DNA of 8,074 bases, taken from positions 207 to 8,280 of the forward strand of contig DJVC01000073.1 of assembly GCA_002440765.1 (NCBI GenBank), written 5' to 3'. A program made the translations under genes and the position numbers. Source of the DNA: a bacterium UBP3_UBA6266 (GTDB lineage Bacteria > Auribacterota > UBA6266). Positions 1 through 6,695 of the stretch are shown here, piece after piece. Under the pieces are notes generated by a model. The model was not told where the DNA came from and did no database searches. It saw only the letters and a program-made list of their open reading frames with translations. The stretch's first letter is position 1, and each line of letters opens with the position of its first letter.

Positions 1-351
1 CCCCGCATTGGCGTAAAGAACCCTCAGGTAATCATATATCTCAGTGGATGTGGCAACCGTCGAACGGGGATTGGAAGACGCGCTCCTCTGCTCGATAGAT
101 ATAGCCGGGGACAAACCTTCTATATAATCAACCTCCGGCTTTTGCATCTGCCCAAGAAACTGCCTTGCATAGGCTGACAGGCTTTCTACATATCTCCTTT
201 GCCCTTCCGCATAAAGCGTGTCAAAAGCAAGCGATGATTTTCCCGAACCGGAAAGGCCCGTGACAATAACCAGTCTGTTCCTCGGTATTTCCAGGCTGAT
301 ATTCTTCAGGTTGTGCTGCCTGGCATTCCTGATAACAATATTCTTTTCCAT
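1..351 (-). CDS. uvrA: UvrA, excinuclease ABC subunit A (N-terminal fragment, runs off the window)
   Basis: UvrA is the DNA damage-sensing ATPase of nucleotide excision repair; it works as a cytoplasmic dimer with UvrB. Only the first 117 codons are present, out of about 940 normally; the rest lies left of the window. Read from ATG at 351, the protein opens [18 protein letters not shown], the family's standard N-terminus. The first ABC nucleotide-binding site follows: Walker [10 protein letters not shown] at residues 32-40 (Lys38, Ser39), then the conserved [20 protein letters not shown] stretch at 46-65, and the Q-loop region [10 protein letters not shown] at 81-90. Similarity to E. coli UvrA is near-continuous and no frameshift is seen. 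It follows nadB by 30 bases on the same strand. No Shine-Dalgarno is evident, but a TATAAT box lies in the gap, so it may have its own promoter. The identification is certain; its transcriptional linkage is not. Confidence 0.97.
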   Translation of the reverse strand, partial: MEKNIVIRNARQHNLKNISLEIPRNRLVIVTGLSGSGKSSLAFDTLYAEGQRRYVESLSAYARQFLGQMQKPEVDYIEGLSPAISIEQRSASSNPRSTVATSTEIYDYLRVLYANAG

Positions 352-373
352 AAATATTTTTAAGATGTGAAGG

Positions 374-379
374 ATTATA
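374..379 (-). promoter_or_regulatory. Possible -10 box of a uvrA promoter
   Basis: On the minus strand a perfect TATAAT lies 22 bases before the uvrA ATG, within the 30-base nadB-uvrA gap. Transcription from it would give a leader of about 15 bases without a Shine-Dalgarno. No recognisable -35 box is found 16-18 bases upstream; the sequence there is a T-rich run inside the end of nadB. The region is AT-rich, so a chance match is quite possible. Supporting context: uvrA is the only gene here unrelated to the biosynthetic genes before it. Confidence 0.3.
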
Positions 380-381
380 AA

Positions 382-1974
382 TCAGTATTTTAATGAAAAA
401 TTAATGTGCTTTTTCCATTTTTCGACGGGTTTGGGGAAATCAGTTCTGTAGTGAGCTCCGCGGCTTTCCTTCCTGCGGAGAGCGGCTTTAGCCATCAGTT
501 TCGCGACCATCAGCATATTCTGCAATTCAAATCCGTCCGCATATCCGACCATCGCGGACAGTATATATCTTTCCCAAAAGGTAATGATATTATAGGCTTC
601 CGCAAGACTATGCTCTTCTCTCTCCAGTCCGACACATCTCCACATGACGCTCTGGAGAGACCTCTTCACATCGGCCACATCAAGCGCATGCAGGATTTTC
701 CTGTCTATCTCATATTTTATCGGCGGGACTCTGAAAGTTTTCATCCTTGAATTCTGTCCCGCGACGATACCCGCCCTGTATCCGAAAACCATGGATTCAA
801 GAAGGGAATTACTTGCAAGCCTGTTTGCGCCGTGGACCCCCGAGCATGAAACCTCGCCGCATGCATACAGTCCTTTTACATTTGTTTCACAACCAAGATT
901 TATCCGTACTCCGCCCATCATATAATGGGCGCTCGGCCTGACGGGAATTTTATCGCGGGGAATCTTAAGTCCGTAATCATTACATATCTTTTTTATATTG
1001 GGAAATCTTTTCGCGACTTTTGCCGGCGATATATTTGACAGGTCCAGGGAAACAAAATTTGAATCGGTTTTTTTTATCTGCTCGACTATTGCCCTGCTTA
1101 CCACATCACGCGGTGCCAGTTCGCAAAGAGGATGGTAATCGGACATAAACCTGTAGCCATTTTTATCTACGAGAACGCCTCCTTCCCCTCTCACTGTCTC
1201 GGAAATCAGGAAGCGGGGCGCCCCAGCAAGATAAAGTGTTGTGGGATGAAACTGCATAAATTCCATATCCATTAACACCGTCCCGGCCCTGTAAGCGATA
1301 GCCATTCCGTCGGCAGTGGCAACATCAGGATTCGTGGTTTCCCTGTATACCTGACCCGCGCCCCCGGTGGCCAGAATCGTAGAGGGAGCGATCACCGCGG
1401 TTTTTCTGCCGGTTCTCCGGTTAAAGGCAATAACACCGTAACATCTATTTTTATGATGTAACAGGTCAATCGCGTAATGCTCTTCCATTACATCTATTTT
1501 CCTGTTATTTTTAACAGCGCGGACAAGCGTCCTCTCTATTTCGGCTCCCGTGTTATCTCCGTTGGCATGTATTATCCTGCGCTGTCCATGCGCCGCCTCG
1601 CGCGTAAAGAGCAGTTTGCCGTTATGCCTGTCAAAATTAGCCCCCAGGTTTATTAATTCATTTACCCTATCAACCCCTTCCTTTACAAGGACCTCAACTG
1701 ATTTCCTGTTGCACAAACCCGCTCCTGCAAAAATCGTATCCCCGAAATGTTTTTCCCATGAATCATCCTTAGAGAGTGAAACGGCCACCCCGCCCTGCGC
1801 ATGCAATGTATTGCTCTCCTCAACTTTTGACTTTGTGACAACAGTAACATTACCGAATGCAGATGCATGCAAAGCCGCTGTCAGACCCGCGGAACCCGAG
1901 CCTATGACTATCACGCCGGTTTTCACCGAATTCATTCTTGCCAAATCAAAATTTATAAGATATCTGGGATTCAT
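382..1974 (-). CDS. nadB: L-aspartate oxidase NadB
   Basis: NadB is an FAD flavoprotein that oxidises L-aspartate to iminoaspartate, the first step of de novo NAD synthesis. Fumarate can replace oxygen as acceptor, which suits anaerobes. At 530 residues it has the usual family length. The FAD-binding Rossmann motif GSGSAG is at 25-30, followed by the flavin-contacting QGGVAV at 60-65. The capping region carries TREAAHGQRRIIHANG (124-139). Active-site motifs of the succinate dehydrogenase/aspartate oxidase family are intact: QFHPTTLY with His243, ISETVRGEGG with Glu259, Thr260 and Arg262, APRDVVSRAI with Arg289 and Arg294, SAHYMMGG with His350, and HGANRLASNSLLES with Arg385. The start is ATG at 1974, with a TTAGGA ribosome site 7 bases upstream. 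An internal Met14 is less likely, as it would lose that site. nadA lies 22 bases upstream and supplies the enzyme that uses the unstable iminoaspartate. Functional assignment is firm. Confidence 0.97.
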   Translation of the reverse strand: MNPRYLINFDLARMNSVKTGVIVIGSGSAGLTAALHASAFGNVTVVTKSKVEESNTLHAQGGVAVSLSKDDSWEKHFGDTIFAGAGLCNRKSVEVLVKEGVDRVNELINLGANFDRHNGKLLFTREAAHGQRRIIHANGDNTGAEIERTLVRAVKNNRKIDVMEEHYAIDLLHHKNRCYGVIAFNRRTGRKTAVIAPSTILATGGAGQVYRETTNPDVATADGMAIAYRAGTVLMDMEFMQFHPTTLYLAGAPRFLISETVRGEGGVLVDKNGYRFMSDYHPLCELAPRDVVSRAIVEQIKKTDSNFVSLDLSNISPAKVAKRFPNIKKICNDYGLKIPRDKIPVRPSAHYMMGGVRINLGCETNVKGLYACGEVSCSGVHGANRLASNSLLESMVFGYRAGIVAGQNSRMKTFRVPPIKYEIDRKILHALDVADVKRSLQSVMWRCVGLEREEHSLAEAYNIITFWERYILSAMVGYADGFELQNMLMVAKLMAKAALRRKESRGAHYRTDFPKPVEKWKKHINFSLKY

Positions 1975-1981
1975 AAAACAA

Positions 1982-1987
1982 TCCTAA
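1982..1987 (-). promoter_or_regulatory. Ribosome binding site of nadB
   Basis: TTAGGA on the minus strand lies 7 bases before ATG 1974, inside the short nadA-nadB gap. It supports the upstream start over the in-frame Met14 codon. Confidence 0.65.
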
Positions 1988-1996
1988 TGAATAATT

Positions 1997-2905
1997 TTAT
2001 TTTACCGAAAGCATTTTTTGGATCGCACTTAATGCCTTTTTGCCTGTACTTTCAGGCACTTTAACCTCAAACCGCTCATCTTTAAGCGAAGACAGGACTG
2101 AATCCAGGGTTATGGATTTCATTTCACGGCAGACCATGTTAAAACTCGCGGGGATAAACTCTTTCCTTGGAGCGGCTTTTTTCAAAGGCCATAACATGCC
2201 TATCTCAGTCGCGACAATTATAGTTTTTGCGGGTGTTTTTCCGGCATAATCAAGCATCCCGGCCGTACTTAAAACAGCATCAGCAATTTCAAGCACTTCC
2301 GCCCTGCATTCGGGATGGGCGATAATTTCCGCGCCCGGGTGGGCATCTTTAATCCTCAGGACTTCTTCCCTCGTCAGACGATCATGCACATAACAATACC
2401 CGTCCCACAATATCAGTTCCTTATCCACCCTGGAAGCGACAAACGACCCGAGATTCCTGTCCGGGACAAAAATCACCTTCCCGGAAGAAACCGATTTTAC
2501 GACTTCAACAGCATTTGAAGAAGTGCAGCAAATGTCGCTTTCGGCTTTTACCTCGGCAGGCGAATTCACATATGTTACGACAGGAACGCCCGGATGATTT
2601 TTTTTAATATTTCTCAACGCATCCGCCCCGATCATATCCGCCATCGGACAGCCGGCGCTATTTTCGGGCAGATAAACTTTTTTGCCCGGGTTTAATATTG
2701 AGGCAGTCTCCGCCATAAATCTTACCCCGCAAAACACTATTATTTCCGAATCGGTTTCGGAAGCCGCCTGCGCCAGTTCGAGCGAATCGCCGGTGATATC
2801 CGCAATTTCCTGCACTTCAGGCCTCTGATAATTATGAGCGAGTATCAGAGCCTTCCTGTCTTTTTTGAGAATTTCTATTTCATTTAAAATTTTTTTATAT
2901 TTCAC
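1997..2905 (-). CDS. nadA: Quinolinate synthase NadA
   Basis: NadA condenses iminoaspartate (from NadB) with dihydroxyacetone phosphate to make quinolinate, using an oxygen-sensitive [4Fe-4S] cluster. The 302-residue length fits the compact NadA type (about 300 aa, as in Thermotoga) and not the longer E. coli type. The N-terminal ILAHNYQRPEVQEIADITGDSLELA stretch begins at residue 21. The three expected cluster ligands are present, one per domain: Cys86 in SAGCPMAD, Cys171 in GYCYVH, and Cys260 in VCREMK. HPEC (198-201) and ATEIGML (233-239) are further family motifs. The start is GTG at 2905, overlapping the panD stop by four bases (GTGA), so translation is probably coupled. No strong ribosome site is seen apart from purine-rich AAAAAGAAG. 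nadB follows after 22 bases. nadC, needed for the next step, is not in the window. Confidence 0.97.
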   Translation of the reverse strand: MKYKKILNEIEILKKDRKALILAHNYQRPEVQEIADITGDSLELAQAASETDSEIIVFCGVRFMAETASILNPGKKVYLPENSAGCPMADMIGADALRNIKKNHPGVPVVTYVNSPAEVKAESDICCTSSNAVEVVKSVSSGKVIFVPDRNLGSFVASRVDKELILWDGYCYVHDRLTREEVLRIKDAHPGAEIIAHPECRAEVLEIADAVLSTAGMLDYAGKTPAKTIIVATEIGMLWPLKKAAPRKEFIPASFNMVCREMKSITLDSVLSSLKDERFEVKVPESTGKKALSAIQKMLSVK

Positions 2906-3258
2906 TTCTTTTTAACAATCCTGTTTTCGCTGTCTACAGCGACAAATGAGGGACGAAAATCCCTTATTTTTTCTTCGTGGACCATACAGAACGCCATTAT
3001 TATCAATTTATCTCCCTTTTCCCCAAGCCTCGCCGCCGCGCCGTTAAGTATGATTTCGCCCGAACCCCGCTTCCCCTTTATAACATATGTCTGAAAACGT
3101 TCACCGTTATTCAGGTTGGCGACTTTTACAACTTCATACGGAGCCAGATTAGCCGCATCCGCCAGCTCCTCGTCTATAGTAATACTCCCTTCATAATTCA
3201 GCGATTTATCCGTAACAGTCACCCTGTGTATTTTAGATTTGCACATCATTCTCAACAT
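2902..3258 (-). CDS. panD: Aspartate 1-decarboxylase PanD (pyruvoyl proenzyme)
   Basis: PanD decarboxylates L-aspartate to beta-alanine, which PanC joins to pantoate. It is made as a proenzyme that cleaves itself to create a pyruvoyl cofactor. The cleavage site is clear: YEGS with Gly24-Ser25, exactly at the E. coli positions. Arg54 and Tyr58 (NNGERFQTY) and Asn72 (ILNGAAAR), which act in substrate binding and processing, are also conserved. At 118 residues it is slightly shorter than E. coli PanD (126 aa), differing at the variable C-terminus. ATG at 3258 has an AAAGGGG ribosome site 10 bases upstream, a rather long spacing. It starts 18 bases after the panC stop, and its stop overlaps the nadA GTG. 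It is the bacterial pyruvoyl type; no PLP-dependent decarboxylase is needed. Confidence 0.97.
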   Translation of the reverse strand: MLRMMCKSKIHRVTVTDKSLNYEGSITIDEELADAANLAPYEVVKVANLNNGERFQTYVIKGKRGSGEIILNGAAARLGEKGDKLIIMAFCMVHEEKIRDFRPSFVAVDSENRIVKKK

Positions 3259-3276
3259 TTTAACTTTTCCCCTTTC

Positions 3277-4137
3277 TTATTTCCTTTTTTCCGGCGTTTT
3301 GACAATGATATTATCTATCAACCTTGCCACGCCAAGCTTAACCGCTATGGCAATCAAAGCGCCGGATTCCACACGTTTTAAGGCTTTCATACTGACAGGA
3401 CAGACTATCTCTATGTAATCGATTTTCCCTCCTGTCGCGGAATTGACAGCCTCCGCTATGCGCTTTTTGATTTTAAGGGCGTTTATTTCTCCTTCCAGAA
3501 TCATTTTTTCCGCCATTTTCAGCGATTCGTATATGGCAGGGGCCTTTCGCCTTTCATCCGCGGAAAGATACCGGTTTCTCGAACTCATTGCAAGACCGTC
3601 TTTTTCCCTGATTATCGGCATAACCTTAACCTTCACGGGAATATTCAGATCTTCGGTCATTTTCTTTATCACGAGCGCCTGCTGCGCGTCTTTCTGACCG
3701 AAATACGCTGTGTCGGGCTGAATTATGTTAAATAACTTTAATACAACTGTTGTAACCCCCTTGAAATGGCCCGGCCTGTCTTTTCCGCACAAAGGCAAAC
3801 TCAAATCAGTTTCTTCGACAAAAGTCGAAAACCGGAGCGGGTAAATCTCTTCGGCAGAAGGGAAAAACAGGATATCAACCTTTTCATCTTTACATATTTT
3901 TTTATCGTTTTCAAAACTCCGCGGATAGGAAGAAAAATCTTCGCCCGGCAAAAATTGTATCGGATTAACAAAAACACTGACCACAACCATATCGTTTTCA
4001 ACCCGTGCTTTCTTAATAAGACTTACATGCCCGTTATGAAGAAAACCCATTGTAGGAACAAAACCTATGGTTTTCCCCTCTCTTCTCCCGGCCAGGCATG
4101 CCTTACTCATCTCATTGATCTTTTTAATTATAATCAC
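3277..4137 (-). CDS. panC: Pantothenate synthetase PanC (pantoate--beta-alanine ligase)
   Basis: PanC uses ATP to activate pantoate as pantoyl adenylate, then joins it to beta-alanine, giving pantothenate. The 286-residue protein has the class I nucleotidyltransferase fold signatures. These are PTMGFLHNGH (28-37) with the HxxH pair His34/His37, NPIQF (59-63) with the substrate-binding Gln61, YFGQKDAQQ (145-153), and the KMSKS-like loop AMSSRNRYLS (183-192). The usual QFGPNEDF segment reads QFLPGEDF here, a mild local difference. The start is GTG at 4137, chosen because an AAAGGA ribosome site lies 7 bases before it and the protein then opens as the family does. It is separated from panB by 59 bases, the largest gap in the cluster, and precedes panD by 18 bases. 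PanB supplies ketopantoate; the reductase (PanE or IlvC) that links PanB to PanC is not in the window. Confidence 0.97.
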   Translation of the reverse strand: MIIIKKINEMSKACLAGRREGKTIGFVPTMGFLHNGHVSLIKKARVENDMVVVSVFVNPIQFLPGEDFSSYPRSFENDKKICKDEKVDILFFPSAEEIYPLRFSTFVEETDLSLPLCGKDRPGHFKGVTTVVLKLFNIIQPDTAYFGQKDAQQALVIKKMTEDLNIPVKVKVMPIIREKDGLAMSSRNRYLSADERRKAPAIYESLKMAEKMILEGEINALKIKKRIAEAVNSATGGKIDYIEIVCPVSMKALKRVESGALIAIAVKLGVARLIDNIIVKTPEKRK

Positions 4138-4144
4138 TTCTAAA

Positions 4145-4150
4145 TCCTTT
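4145..4150 (-). promoter_or_regulatory. Ribosome binding site fixing the GTG start of panC
   Basis: AAAGGA on the minus strand ends 7 bases before GTG 4137. It is the best ribosome site in the panB-panC gap and supports a non-ATG start for panC. Confidence 0.65.
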
Positions 4151-4170
4151 ATTACAAAAACAGTTCAGCG

Positions 4171-4193
4171 GTTCAACAATTTATCTGTTGAAC
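4171..4193 (-). repeat. Inverted repeat (hairpin) between panB and panC
   Basis: GTTCAACA (4171-4178) and TGTTGAAC (4186-4193) form a perfect 8-bp inverted repeat with a 7-base loop, only 3 bases after the panB stop. In the transcript a second, exclusive pairing is possible: AGTTCA (4194-4189) with TGAACT (4167-4162), which would sit one base before a run of five U (4160-4156). The stems are AT-rich and weak for an intrinsic terminator, and genes continue in the same direction beyond. It could be an attenuator, an mRNA processing or stabilising element, or a protein operator. Confidence 0.5.
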
Positions 4194-4196
4194 TAT

Positions 4197-4985
4197 TCAG
4201 TACGAATGTTCCTTGTCTGGAAATTCGCCTTTGCGCACCTCATCCGCATATTTTTTCACGGCATCTTTTATAATGCCGCCGGCATCGGCATAAACTTTCA
4301 CAAATTTTGCCTTCTTCTTTTCATACAACCCCGTTAAATCACTGAAAACCATTATCTGCCCGTCACAGAAAGGACCGGCACCTATTCCAATAACGGGGAC
4401 ATTAACCGAATCCGACAACAATTTACCTACTTCAGCCGGGACACACTCCAGCACAATCGAAAAAACACCCGCATCCCGTAAAGCTTTTGCGTCTTTCAGC
4501 AAAAGCCCTATTTTCTCAGGCGTTTTCGCCTGAACTTTATACCCTCCGAGGACCAGTACATCCTGAGGGGTCAGGCCGATATGGCCCATTACGGGGATAC
4601 CTCTCTCGACAAGCAGTTTTACCACAGAAGAAACCTCTGTCCCTCCTTCAATTTTTACGGCCTGCGCTCCGGCTTCTTTTATAAACCGCCCAGCATTATA
4701 AATCGTCGATTCGGTCGAAACGTTAAACGACATAAAAGGCATATCCGCTACAATAAGCGAATTAAGTCCGGCCCTTACGACAGCCTTTGTATGATGCAGC
4801 ATCTCATCCACTGTCACAGGCAAAGTATTATCGTAACCGAGAGCCACCATGGACAGGGAATCGCCCACCAGCACAATATCCGGCGCCGCATCCCTGCAAA
4901 GCGAGGCAGTTGCCCAATCATATGCCGTAACCGCAACAATTTTTTTACCGGCAATTTTTAACTTTTTGATATCTTCCGCATTCAT
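4197..4985 (-). CDS. panB: 3-methyl-2-oxobutanoate hydroxymethyltransferase PanB
   Basis: PanB transfers a hydroxymethyl group from 5,10-methylene-tetrahydrofolate to 2-oxoisovalerate, giving ketopantoate, the first committed step to pantothenate. The protein has 262 residues, the normal size, and is a TIM barrel with a Mg ion. Expected residues are visible: Asp42 in VLVGDSLSMV, Asp81 in VADMPFMS, Glu113 in VKIEGG, and the catalytic Glu180 in VLECVP. GHIGLTPQ (134-141) and GIGAG are further family motifs. ATG at 4985 gives the standard start; no strong Shine-Dalgarno precedes it, and it follows the folK stop by only 9 bases, so translational coupling is likely. Its folate co-substrate makes the placement after folK sensible. 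No missing or unusual residue is seen. Confidence 0.97.
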   Translation of the reverse strand: MNAEDIKKLKIAGKKIVAVTAYDWATASLCRDAAPDIVLVGDSLSMVALGYDNTLPVTVDEMLHHTKAVVRAGLNSLIVADMPFMSFNVSTESTIYNAGRFIKEAGAQAVKIEGGTEVSSVVKLLVERGIPVMGHIGLTPQDVLVLGGYKVQAKTPEKIGLLLKDAKALRDAGVFSIVLECVPAEVGKLLSDSVNVPVIGIGAGPFCDGQIMVFSDLTGLYEKKKAKFVKVYADAGGIIKDAVKKYADEVRKGEFPDKEHSY

Positions 4986-4994
4986 TTTTTCACA

Positions 4995-5489
4995 TTACGC
5001 GATTTTTTTCGCGGATTGCCCCGAATCTTTAAGTTTTTTTATGTAATATTTAACGGTTTTCTTATAAACCGGATGCTTCAGACGACCGTTAATTTCGCAC
5101 AGGGGAACCAGCACAAACAGCCTTTTATGAAAGGATGGATGAGGGATCTCAAGCGATTTTCCTTTCATGATTTTATCTCCGTACAGTATTATGTCCATAT
5201 CAATAATCCTGTCGCCTCTTTTTAACGGCCTTCTTCCCATCTTTTTTTCTATTTTCTTCATCTTTTTTAAAAGAGCAAGCGGCTTAAGAACAGTTTTAAC
5301 CTTTATAACAGAATTTAAAAAAAACTTTTTTGAAATAATACAGACTGGACTGGTCTCATACAACGACGACTGTGCAATAATTCTGATCTTATTGCCTGAT
5401 TGCAGAAACTTCACGCCTTGTTCAATATTTAACTTTTTTTTTCCCAGATTAGAACCCAGGCCGATATAGACTTCAGCTTCTTTTTTCAT
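4995..5489 (-). CDS. folK: 2-amino-4-hydroxy-6-hydroxymethyldihydropteridine pyrophosphokinase FolK (HPPK)
   Basis: FolK moves pyrophosphate from ATP to 6-hydroxymethyl-dihydropterin, preparing it for condensation with p-aminobenzoate in folate synthesis. From ATG 5489 the protein has 164 residues, typical for HPPK. Motifs in order are GLGSNLG (10-16), SSLYETSPV (41-49), the FLN element (58-60), GRRPLKRGDRIIDMDII (85-101), which contains the Mg-binding Asp97 and Asp99, and IPHPSFHKRLFVLVPL (115-130). The central signature is somewhat divergent: GDR replaces the usual GPR, and DMD replaces DLD. The protein is very lysine-rich. The start overlaps the dapL 3' end by 17 bases. An in-frame TTG at 5510 would add seven residues but also lie inside dapL, and the ATG gives a normal family N-terminus. 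folK-panB-panC adjacency is seen in other bacteria. A bifunctional FolB-FolK or FolK-FolP fusion is excluded by length. Confidence 0.94.
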   Translation of the reverse strand: MKKEAEVYIGLGSNLGKKKLNIEQGVKFLQSGNKIRIIAQSSLYETSPVCIISKKFFLNSVIKVKTVLKPLALLKKMKKIEKKMGRRPLKRGDRIIDMDIILYGDKIMKGKSLEIPHPSFHKRLFVLVPLCEINGRLKHPVYKKTVKYYIKKLKDSGQSAKKIA

Positions 5490-6654
5490 GCAACTTTCTG
5501 ATTCTTTCAAGCGCTTCTATGATCCTGCCTTTATCCCTTGTAAGCGCAAACCTGACATATCCCTCCCCATCTTCGCCAAAGCCATTCCCCGGAGTGCATA
5601 CTATATTGCATTCTTTAAGCAGCACCATAGTCAGTTCGGAAGAAGTATATCCCGGGGGGACTTTGAGCCATATATAAAAAGTCGCATCCGGTTTTTCTGC
5701 TTTCCAGCCTAAATTATTCAATCCTTCAACGAATATATCTCTTCTTTCCTGGTAAATTTTATTAAACCGCCTTGTATCCGATTCCCCTCTCTCAAGAGCT
5801 TCTACCCCTGCTAACTGGATTGCCTGAAATATGCCTGAATCGATATTGCTTTTTATTTTTCCGAGGCCTTTTATGACATCCGGGTTTCCGGCGGCAAAAC
5901 CGATGCGCCAGCCGGTCATGCAGAAAGTCTTGGATAAAGAGTGGAATTCTACGCCGACATCTTTCGCTCCGTCAGCCTGAAGAAAACTGGGCTGCTTTTT
6001 CCCGTCGAAAAATATCTCCGTATAGGCGGCATCATGGCATATTATAATGTTGTTCTTTTTTGCGAACTCAACCGTATTTTCAAAAAAACTTATATCACAC
6101 GTTGCCGCTGTGGGATTATTGGGATAATTCAGGAACATAAGTTTCGCTTTTTTTAATTCCTGCGCATCAATATCATGGTAACCGGGTAAAAAAGAATTTT
6201 TCTCCAGTAAAGGCATAAAATATGGGTCACCGCCCGCAAAAACGGTGGAGGAAAAATATACCGGATAACCCGGCTCGGGTATAAGAACGACATCTCCAGG
6301 ATTCACAAAAGCAAGAGGCAGATGGGCTATCCCCTCTTTGGAACCTATCAACGGAAGTATTTCATCCTGCGGATCGAGGTCGATATTAAACCTTTTTTTA
6401 TACCACGACGCTATGGCTTTCCTAAATTCCGGCATACCGGCGTCAAGGGCATAGCTGTGGTTTTTCGGATCCTGCGCGGCCTTATGCAGCCTTTCAATTA
6501 TGTGCGTCGGCGTGGGTATGTCGGGATCCCCCACTCCCAGATCTATGATATCTTTCCCGTCCTGGAGCAGTTTTCTTTTAATTTTATCTATTTCCGCAAA
6601 CAAATACGGAGGCAGTTTTTTCAATTTCTCGGAATATCCAAATTTAAAAGCCAT
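5473..6654 (-). CDS. dapL: LL-diaminopimelate aminotransferase DapL
   Basis: DapL is a PLP enzyme that converts tetrahydrodipicolinate and glutamate directly to LL-diaminopimelate, bypassing the succinylase or acetylase branch of lysine and peptidoglycan synthesis. The start is ATG 6654, with a textbook AAGGAG 6 bases upstream; this gives 393 residues opening MAFKFGYSEKLKKLPPYLFA. A longer frame to 6756 would run into dapB and is not used. Fold type I aminotransferase residues are present: LGVGDPDIPTP (39-49), YPNNPT (177-182), Asp208 in CHDAAY, the PLP lysine Lys242 in HSLSKTFCMTGWRIGF, and the C-terminal substrate-binding Arg in YVRFALT. SLIGSKEGIAH-like and KIKSNIDSG segments match DapL enzymes of the bacterial/archaeal subgroup rather than general aspartate aminotransferases. 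Location directly after dapA-dapB strongly supports this over another class I/II aminotransferase. Confidence 0.93.
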   Translation of the reverse strand: MAFKFGYSEKLKKLPPYLFAEIDKIKRKLLQDGKDIIDLGVGDPDIPTPTHIIERLHKAAQDPKNHSYALDAGMPEFRKAIASWYKKRFNIDLDPQDEILPLIGSKEGIAHLPLAFVNPGDVVLIPEPGYPVYFSSTVFAGGDPYFMPLLEKNSFLPGYHDIDAQELKKAKLMFLNYPNNPTAATCDISFFENTVEFAKKNNIIICHDAAYTEIFFDGKKQPSFLQADGAKDVGVEFHSLSKTFCMTGWRIGFAAGNPDVIKGLGKIKSNIDSGIFQAIQLAGVEALERGESDTRRFNKIYQERRDIFVEGLNNLGWKAEKPDATFYIWLKVPPGYTSSELTMVLLKECNIVCTPGNGFGEDGEGYVRFALTRDKGRIIEALERIRKLHEKRS

Positions 6655-6660
6655 TTTAAT

Positions 6661-6666
6661 CTCCTT
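6661..6666 (-). promoter_or_regulatory. Strong Shine-Dalgarno of dapL
   Basis: AAGGAG on the minus strand lies 6 bases before ATG 6654 in the 41-base dapB-dapL gap. It is the best ribosome site in the window and decides the dapL start against the longer upstream reading frame. Confidence 0.85.
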
Positions 6667-6695
6667 ATAACAATCCCTGCTTTGGACCGTTCTCC

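Noticed and set aside
352..381. Terminator between nadB and uvrA
   Set aside because: The 30-base gap has no GC-rich stem and no stem followed by a U-run.
1550..1987. Plus-strand open frame of 145 codons
   Set aside because: It lies antisense inside nadB, whose protein is fully conserved over this stretch. The translated product shows no recognisable domain and has serine/proline-rich antisense-type composition.
2977..3381. Plus-strand open frame of 134 codons over panD and the panC end
   Set aside because: It is antisense to two well-conserved genes and crosses their junction, with no recognisable motif.
4156..4194. Intrinsic terminator after panB
   Set aside because: The stable hairpin is 10 bases or more from the U-run, and the alternative stem next to the U-run is only 6 AT-rich pairs. 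panC-panD continue the same pathway, so I list it only as an inverted repeat.
5317..5332. Programmed -1 frameshift in folK
   Set aside because: The shifted frame stops within about ten codons and the zero frame encodes a complete HPPK, so there is no evidence for a functional recoding product.
5490..5510. TTG start adding seven residues to folK
   Set aside because: It lies deeper inside dapL, and the ATG at 5489 already gives the normal HPPK N-terminus.
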